DNA from: Clostridiales bacterium
GTDB lineage: Bacteria > Bacillota_A > Clostridia > Christensenellales > Christensenellaceae
Direction: 5' to 3'
Assembly (NCBI GenBank): GCA_003149735.1
Contig: QANA01000022.1
Span: 1-10,129, forward strand
DNA: 10,129 bases
The position numbers were made by a program, and so were the translations under genes. Shown piece after piece: positions 5,538 through 10,129 of this stretch; the stretch's first letter is position 1; every line of letters begins with the position of its first letter. Below the pieces are notes generated by a model that searched no databases, was not told the DNA's origin, and saw nothing but the letters and a program-made list of their open reading frames with translations.

Positions 5538-7435
5538 TGGCGGAATGGAAAAAGCGAATTTGGCTGAAAACCTTGATAATATTGCTGTTCGCAGGAAGTA
5601 TGGCGTTGATGCTGTTGAGCGGCGGAGCGCTTTTTTACATGGGAACCGTGGGATATTATGATCAGGGTGCCACCAAAGAAACAATGATGAAGCGGGAACT
5701 CTATAATATGGGATGCAACGAAGCCTGGGATGCCTATTATAATTGGGAGAACTATGGGCTTTTGGCGCTAAATAGTACATATTATGCGAAGCAAAACTAT
5801 AATATGGCAATCTGCTTGCAGGATGAAGAGGGAACGGTGATTTTTGAGAATTATACTGCAGAACAGGATGCATATGTATTTGAAATACCGATTGCCGGAT
5901 ATATGGAATATGATGAGGAAACGCAGAAAGAGATCTATCGGGATTATACAGTGAAATGCGCCATTGATTTAAATTTTCCTGCTGAGGATTCTTTCAAAAG
6001 AACAGCAGAAACAGTAGACTTGCTCTGGAAACTGCGGCAAATCAATATTGTAGTGTGTATCCTTTCGGCTGTGGGCGTATGTTTCTTCTTTATCTGTGCA
6101 ATACGAGGTGCCGGTCATAAGGCAGAAAAAGATGAAATTTGTCTGCGCTGGGAAGATAAATTACCGCTGGATGGATATTGGCTGATTCTGGCTGCAAGTT
6201 TCACCTTTTTGCTGTCGATGAGCATTGATATGGTAAACAATCTGCTTCGACAGGACTGGATTGTGCGTATGATTTTGGCAGTGATAGCTGCAACGCTAGC
6301 CTGTATGTTAGTCCTGGAAGCAATTTTGACTTTGGCGATACGTATTAAGGCGGGTGGATGGTGGAAGAATAGTTTAATCTATATTATCCTGCACAGGATA
6401 TGGCGCGGCATATGTCGTATAGGAAGTTGCTTTGCCTATATATGGCGTCACATTTCAATGATATGGCGATTGGTACTTTTCTTAGTGGTATGGTTTATCA
6501 TAGAACTGATTATAGTGGCGGCAGGAGGGCCTGAAACTGCAGTTTGGTTGGGATTAGGAGAAAGAATTGTTTTTATGCCGTTACTTCTGCTTCTGGTAAT
6601 AGGATTACATAGAGTGATGGAAGGTGGAGAAAAAATGGCAGAGGGCGATCTGGATTATAAAATTGATTTGCGCATGTTGCATGGCAGTGTAAAGCAACAT
6701 GCACAACATCTAAACTGCATCAGCGAAGGGATGCAAAAGGCAGTAGAAGCAAGGCTGAAGAGCGAGCGCTTTAAAACAGAATTGATTACCAATGTTTCGC
6801 ATGACATTAAAACTCCGCTCACCTCAATTATTAATTATGTGGATTTGCTGAAAAAGCAGGGATTGACAGGAGAGGCGGAAGAATATGTGAATATTTTGGA
6901 GAGGCAATCAGCCAGATTGAAGAAGTTGATTGAAGATTTGATGGAGGCATCTAAAGCATCGACAGGAAATATTAAGGCAGAAATGCAGCCGATGCAGGTC
7001 GATTTGCTGTTATCGCAAGCTATCGGAGAATACGAGGAGCGATTTGAACAGTGTGGTCTGGAAGTGATAACGTGCATTCAGCCGGAAAAAGTAGAGATAA
7101 TGGCGGATGGCAGATTGCTTTGGCGCGTTTTGGATAATCTTTTCAATAACATTTGTAAATATGCTCAGGAAAAGACACGGGTATATATTGATTGCTATAC
7201 AAAAGAAGAAACAGTGTACATTGTCTTGCGCAACATATCCAGATACCAGTTAAATATTCCGGAAGAAGAGTTAATGGAGCGTTTTGTACGGGGCGATAGC
7301 TCCCGCCATACCGAAGGAAGCGGCCTAGGGCTTTCGATTGCGAGAAGCCTGACACAACTGCAGAATGGAACGCTGCAGATTTTGATTGATGGAGATTTGT
7401 TTAAGGCAATGTTGGAGTTTCCAAAGCTTTGTTGA
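5537..7435 (+). CDS. Multi-spanning sensor histidine kinase
   Basis: A 632-residue membrane kinase paired with the preceding regulator. TM1 (about 12-35) and TM2 (169-189) enclose a likely external sensing region of some 130 residues (36-168) rich in Tyr and acidic residues. Four further spans follow (about 214-233, 241-270, 307-330, 338-358), then a short HAMP-like linker beginning EGDLDYKIDL. The HisKA helix carries His422 in NVSHDIKTPLTS. The ATPase domain has an N box (VLDNLFNNICKYA, 531-543) and a G2-type ERFVRGDSS...EGSGLGLSIA (581-602). The G1 box is atypical: VLRNISR (563-569) stands where D-x-G-x-G is expected, a variation I associate with a Clostridia kinase subgroup. The signal is unknown. 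The gene overlaps the regulator stop by one base. Confidence 0.93.
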   Translation: MAEWKKRIWLKTLIILLFAGSMALMLLSGGALFYMGTVGYYDQGATKETMMKRELYNMGCNEAWDAYYNWENYGLLALNSTYYAKQNYNMAICLQDEEGTVIFENYTAEQDAYVFEIPIAGYMEYDEETQKEIYRDYTVKCAIDLNFPAEDSFKRTAETVDLLWKLRQINIVVCILSAVGVCFFFICAIRGAGHKAEKDEICLRWEDKLPLDGYWLILAASFTFLLSMSIDMVNNLLRQDWIVRMILAVIAATLACMLVLEAILTLAIRIKAGGWWKNSLIYIILHRIWRGICRIGSCFAYIWRHISMIWRLVLFLVVWFIIELIIVAAGGPETAVWLGLGERIVFMPLLLLLVIGLHRVMEGGEKMAEGDLDYKIDLRMLHGSVKQHAQHLNCISEGMQKAVEARLKSERFKTELITNVSHDIKTPLTSIINYVDLLKKQGLTGEAEEYVNILERQSARLKKLIEDLMEASKASTGNIKAEMQPMQVDLLLSQAIGEYEERFEQCGLEVITCIQPEKVEIMADGRLLWRVLDNLFNNICKYAQEKTRVYIDCYTKEETVYIVLRNISRYQLNIPEEELMERFVRGDSSRHTEGSGLGLSIARSLTQLQNGTLQILIDGDLFKAMLEFPKLC

Positions 7436-7450
7436 ATTTTTACAGAAAGG

Positions 7451-7481
7451 TTGCAAAAAGGTTCGCGTTTTACGCTATAAT
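7451..7481 (+). promoter_or_regulatory. Promoter of the HD-domain gene
   Basis: A consensus TATAAT at 7476-7481 with TTGCAA at 7451-7456 (19-base spacer, longer than ideal), starting 16 bp after the kinase stop codon. No terminator separates kinase and HD gene, so some read-through is possible. Confidence 0.5.
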
Positions 7482-7520
7482 AAAATAGTACGATGATTTT
7501 AATAGGAGGGAGGAATCAAT

Positions 7521-8180
7521 ATGCTGAGTTACGAAGAAATCAAACGCGATCCGGCAATCAATACATATATTAAAAAAGCTGACGAATCTCTTAAAGCCTT
7601 GGGCTTTACCGAACACTATTTTGCACATGTTACAAAGGTTGCGGAAACGGCGGGATATATTTTGGAGACACTGGGTTATTCAGAAAAGGAGGTTGAATTG
7701 GTAAAGATTGCGGGATATCTGCATGATATCGGCAATCTCGTAAACCGTATTGAGCATTCGCAAAGTGGGGCGATTATGGCTTTCCGTATTTTGAGTAATT
7801 TTGGAATGGATCCAGAAGATATTGCCACCGTGGTTACAGCGATTGGCAATCACGATGAAGGGACGGGAGTGCCGGTTGATGCAGTATCGGCAGCATTAAT
7901 TTTGGCTGATAAATCAGATGTGCGCCGCAGTCGTGTACGCAATACGGATATTTCTTCTTTTGATATCCATGACAGGGTAAACTACTCTGTAAAAGAATCA
8001 AATCTTAGGATCAATGAAGCGAAAACATTGATTAAATTGAAATTGAGTATTGATACCCGTTATGGATCAGTGATGGATTACTTTGAAATTTTTATGGAAC
8101 GAATGATTCTTTGCCGTAAGGCGGCAGAAAAACTGAATCTGCAATTTAAACTGATTATCAATGAACAGCAGCTTATTTAA
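7521..8180 (+). CDS. HD-domain metal-dependent phosphohydrolase
   Basis: 219 residues with a full HD motif set: His36 in HYFAHVTKV, His68-Asp69 in YLHDIGN, then His79, His111-Asp112 in NHDEGTG and Asp130 in ILADKSD. These bind one or two metals in HD phosphohydrolases, which cleave phosphate from nucleotides or phosphodiester bonds. ALILADKSDVRRSRVR resembles a group of uncharacterised HD proteins common in Clostridia. It lacks the HD-GYP signature and any synthetase or membrane domain, so the substrate is open. A very strong ribosome binding site (GGAGGGAGG, 7505-7513) precedes the ATG by seven bases. It is cytoplasmic and likely has its own promoter. The decayed acetyltransferase begins within its last 20 bases. 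Confidence 0.88.
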   Translation: MLSYEEIKRDPAINTYIKKADESLKALGFTEHYFAHVTKVAETAGYILETLGYSEKEVELVKIAGYLHDIGNLVNRIEHSQSGAIMAFRILSNFGMDPEDIATVVTAIGNHDEGTGVPVDAVSAALILADKSDVRRSRVRNTDISSFDIHDRVNYSVKESNLRINEAKTLIKLKLSIDTRYGSVMDYFEIFMERMILCRKAAEKLNLQFKLIINEQQLI

Positions 8181-8794
8181 AGAGAAAATATTGAAAATCC
8201 AGGAAAAAGAGCTTTTAAATGCGCATTTAGATGCACTTTATACCAAATATGGCGTATATTTTGAAAAGTAAATGAACCTTGGGGATCTGAAGCGCCAGCT
8301 CCTAAGCTGCATATATGTGCGAGAGTGCAGGGTGATGTTTTGGTTGGCAGGTCAGAGAAATTTAGCCCCGGAGAAATGCTGAAAATTAAAGAACAGGAAT
8401 GTTGCTATTTGGTACCGCAATTACCTTTTCCGCCGCAGGGATGCCCTATTTTACCGGAGTCGACAGAAGCAACCAAGATTTCCCTGTGTGGAGATGGTTG
8501 CAGGAAGAATTGCCGGTTGCACAGCGTTGTGTCGGAATATTTGTAGAAGATATCTGCGTATCTTTATGCCGGAGTGTATGTGTCGGAAAGGAGGCACAGG
8601 AAGCAGGCGTGGAAACATTGGAAGCTTTTCGTGGCAGGGGATATGCGGCGTTGGCGGTAGCAGGTTGAGCGGCGCTGGTGCGTAAGCAGGGGAGTATTCC
8701 GCTATATTCGCATAGCAGGAAAAATACAGCGTCTTTGCGGGTAGCACAAAAGGCTCATTTGATTTATTATGCAGAAGATTATATTTTAAACTAA
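8161..8794 (+). pseudogene. GNAT acetyltransferase pseudogene (two frame changes and an internal stop)
   Basis: Three frames together rebuild one GNAT-type protein. Frame 1 (8161-8271) gives MNSSLFKEKILKIQEKELLN, AHLDALYTKYGVYFEK and a stop. Frame 3 takes over at 8271 with NEPWGSEAPAPKLHICARVQ, GDVLVGRSEKFSPGEML. Frame 2 from about 8400 gives MPYFTGVDRSN, WLQEELPVAQRCVGIF, then the acetyl-CoA binding ETLEAFRGRGYAALAVAG. A TGA at 8666 replaces what is normally Trp, after which AALVRKQGSIPLYSHSRKNT and ASLRVAQKAHLIYYAEDY continue to a TAA at 8792-8794. Part of the middle appears to be missing between frames 3 and 2. The intact enzyme would have transferred an acetyl group to an unknown amine. 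At least three lesions make this a clear pseudogene. Confidence 0.85.
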
Positions 8795-8817
8795 ATTGAG
8801 AATTTTTGCATATAACA

Positions 8818-8857
8818 AAAGGCATGGAACAGATTTGTTCCATGCCTTTAATATTTT
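8818..8857. terminator. Bidirectional terminator between the convergent genes
   Basis: AAAGGCATGGAACA (8818-8831) and TGTTCCATGCCTTT (8836-8849) form a perfect 14-pair stem with a GATT loop. A T tract follows on the plus strand (8852-8858), and an A-rich run before the stem, TTTTGTTA on the other strand, serves the reverse gene. Confidence 0.92.
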
Positions 8858-8858
8858 T

Positions 8859-9578
8859 TTATGCATAAACAGGGGTTAATTGCGATTTATTTTGTTCAAG
8901 GAAACAAAGAATTGCATCCCGGATTAATTGTTGCCCTTGTTCATTGGGATGCATTCCATCTTCGCACATATAATCAGGCAGATGCTGATGTTCCAGGAAT
9001 GTGCCACGAATATCAATAATGGAAGTATCCGTCTCAGCGGCAATACACTCAATCTCATGAGAATACATTTCCTGATAGCGATAAATGGCATGGATATCTC
9101 CGAGCCAGGTAAGGACGTTTTTGCGGTCGATTCCATCCCGACAGACCCATTCAAAAAAGCGTTCAGCGCAAAGCGGCGGAAGTGTGGCCAATACCGGTTT
9201 AATTCCTCTGTTGCGTACATATTCAATGATTTCCAGATATATTTGATGGAAGCGCTTTTTTGGTGTGTTGGGAAGATGTATGGCAGAAGGGTTAGCGGCA
9301 ATAGCCGCCCAATCGAAGTTGCAATCGTTACCACCATATTCCAGAAGAATCGCATCGTAAACAGCACCGTTTTGAAGATTACGCTTCAGGATGGAAAAAC
9401 CACGATCTATGGTATAGCCAAATTTAGAATTATTGGTGATATCCAGAGCATATTGCTTTGCGATACTATCGAGGCCAATATTATTCGAAATACGATAACG
9501 GTGATTCTCACTATTGAGTACAACTCCTTTAAAAAGAGAATCTCCGTAAAGAGCTATTTTTTGAATCATATGTTTCAT
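8859..9578 (-). CDS. SGNH/GDSL-family hydrolase (esterase/lipase type)
   Basis: The protein starts MKHMIQKIALYGDSLFKG and is 239 residues from the preferred ATG at 9578, because GAGG (9587-9590) lies eight bases before it; the upstream GTG at 9587 would overlap that site. Family blocks appear in order: the GDS nucleophile serine (Ser14) in LYGDSLFKG, a glycine in SKFGYTIDRG, the oxyanion Asn84 in EYGGNDC, and the catalytic pair Asp207/His210 in EDGMHPNEQGQ. SGNH enzymes hydrolyse ester bonds in lipids, acylated sugars or wall polymers; the substrate here is unknown. No signal peptide is present, so it is probably cytoplasmic. It converges on the GNAT pseudogene and diverges from the DUF1836 gene. 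Confidence 0.9.
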   Translation of the reverse strand: MKHMIQKIALYGDSLFKGVVLNSENHRYRISNNIGLDSIAKQYALDITNNSKFGYTIDRGFSILKRNLQNGAVYDAILLEYGGNDCNFDWAAIAANPSAIHLPNTPKKRFHQIYLEIIEYVRNRGIKPVLATLPPLCAERFFEWVCRDGIDRKNVLTWLGDIHAIYRYQEMYSHEIECIAAETDTSIIDIRGTFLEHQHLPDYMCEDGMHPNEQGQQLIRDAILCFLEQNKSQLTPVYA

Positions 9579-9648
9579 GGAGAACACCTCGAAGAATAGA
9601 TTTTATTATATTGGTTTAAAAATTGTAATATATAATATTTAATATTAG

Positions 9649-9675
9649 ATTATAAGATATATATAATTTTGTCAA
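9649..9675 (-). promoter_or_regulatory. Reverse-strand promoter of the SGNH hydrolase gene
   Basis: On the minus strand a perfect TTGACA (9675-9670) is followed by TATAAT (9654-9649), spacer 15; reading the -10 as TAATCT gives 17. The region 9600-9710 is very A+T-rich. The leader before the gene would be about 60 bases. Confidence 0.55.
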
Positions 9676-9693
9676 GCGAAAAAATAAATGTTT

Positions 9694-9736
9694 ACATAAT
9701 GTATAATATTTGTTGAGTTGCAGGAAAACATTATGT
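9694..9736. promoter_or_regulatory. Paired ACATWATGT palindromes, candidate operator
   Basis: ACATAATGT (9694-9702) and ACATTATGT (9728-9736) are each 9-base palindromes around a central A or T and are inverted copies of each other, 34 bp centre to centre. The second sits between the -35 and -10 of the forward promoter, a typical repressor position. Confidence 0.4.
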
Positions 9737-9742
9737 TATACT
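9713..9742 (+). promoter_or_regulatory. Promoter of the DUF1836 gene
   Basis: TTGAGT (9713-9718), 18-base spacer, TATACT (9737-9742) preceded by a TG extended -10 element. It starts about 35 bp before the gene. Confidence 0.55.
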
Positions 9743-9776
9743 GATTAACAAGAAAGGTCGAAAGGAACATATATGT

Positions 9777-10129
9777 ATGGAAATAGAAGAAATTCAAAAA
9801 GAATTGGATTGCCTGTATGCAAAATTTGCTAACCATACGCTGCCGCGTTGGGAAGATCTGCCTGAGATTGATTTGTATATGGATCAAGTAATTGCATTAA
9901 TGCGCAAATATCTGAATATTTTTGATGCAGATGGAGAAAAACTGCTTACTCCAGCCATGATCAATAACTATGTAAAGATGGGAGCAATGCCAGCCCCGAT
10001 TAAAAAAAAGTATTCTAAAGCACATATTGCACATCTGCTGATTATTTGTTTTTTGAAGCAGGTGCTTCCAATTTCTTTAATATGTGAAATCATAAAAATT
10101 TATCTTAGTGTATATTCCGAAAGTGAAAT
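9777..10129 (+). CDS. DUF1836 domain protein, N-terminal part (runs off the window)
   Basis: Open from ATG 9777 to the window end (117 codons). AAAGGAAC at 9761-9768 supports this ATG; the ATG at 9773 is in another frame. The product contains TLPRWEDLPEIDLYMDQVIA, then LLTPAMINNYVKMGAMPAPI, KKKYSKAHIAHLLII and LKQVLPISLI. This matches the DUF1836 pattern I know, in which the middle segment resembles a MerR-like winged helix (the N-N-Y-V-K-x-G and K-K-Y-S-K-x-H motifs). DUF1836 proteins are thought to be DNA-binding regulators but have no well-defined role. The paired palindromes in its promoter suggest it might regulate itself and possibly the divergent esterase. The C-terminus is beyond the window. 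Confidence 0.85.
   Translation, partial: MEIEEIQKELDCLYAKFANHTLPRWEDLPEIDLYMDQVIALMRKYLNIFDADGEKLLTPAMINNYVKMGAMPAPIKKKYSKAHIAHLLIICFLKQVLPISLICEIIKIYLSVYSESE

Noticed and set aside
9579..9587. GTG at 9587 as the SGNH start
   Set aside because: That GTG is part of the GAGGTG ribosome binding site for the ATG at 9578, so the downstream ATG is preferred.
8928..9599. Forward 223-codon open frame
   Set aside because: It is the shadow of the SGNH hydrolase, whose GDS, GND and DxxH motifs are on the reverse strand with a matching ribosome binding site and promoter.
1..10129. tRNA or rRNA genes
   Set aside because: No cloverleaf with a TTCGA-type arm or CCA end and no rRNA-like conserved segment was found on reading both strands.

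Overview
This window looks like chromosomal DNA of a low-to-mid GC Gram-positive anaerobe of the class Clostridia (Bacillota). The evidence is strong AGGAGG-type ribosome binding sites, TTG/GTG alternative starts, an LCP-family remnant, an OmpR/VanR-type two-component pair, a DUF1836-type regulator and a Clostridia-style prophage minor head protein. I cannot name a genus from the sequence alone.

Layout. At 1-126 is the tail of a small membrane protein, probably AzlD of a branched-chain amino acid exporter. From about 188 to 2558 lies a heavily degraded prophage remnant. It consists of two tandem units. Each unit carries the 3' end of an SPP1-gp7/MuF-type minor head gene, a different C-terminal effector-like domain, a short downstream ORF, a hairpin terminator and the 5' end of the same tail/baseplate-like gene. 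The flanks of the units are nearly identical while the cores are unrelated, which is the pattern of polymorphic toxin/immunity cassettes. At about 2558 the phage sequence runs straight into the frameshifted C-terminal end of an LytR-CpsA-Psr (LCP) gene (to 2833).

From 2834 onward the genes are ordinary chromosomal ones: a short XRE regulator behind a perfect 12-bp inverted repeat; a monocistronic nucleotide pyrophosphatase/phosphodiesterase-type enzyme; a two-component response regulator and sensor kinase with coupled stop/start codons; an HD-domain phosphohydrolase with its own promoter; a GNAT acetyltransferase pseudogene broken by two frame changes and a stop codon; a reverse-strand SGNH/GDSL esterase that converges on it through a bidirectional terminator; and, divergent from the esterase, the start of a DUF1836-type regulator that runs off the window.

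The kinase and regulator form one signalling pair. The phosphodiesterase, HD protein, esterase and DUF1836 gene appear to be separate transcription units, so no common pathway is evident. The most unusual part is the tandem array of effector cassettes at 692-2558. It may be a silent store of alternative C-terminal domains for a phage head protein, or simply the scar of repeated cassette acquisition.
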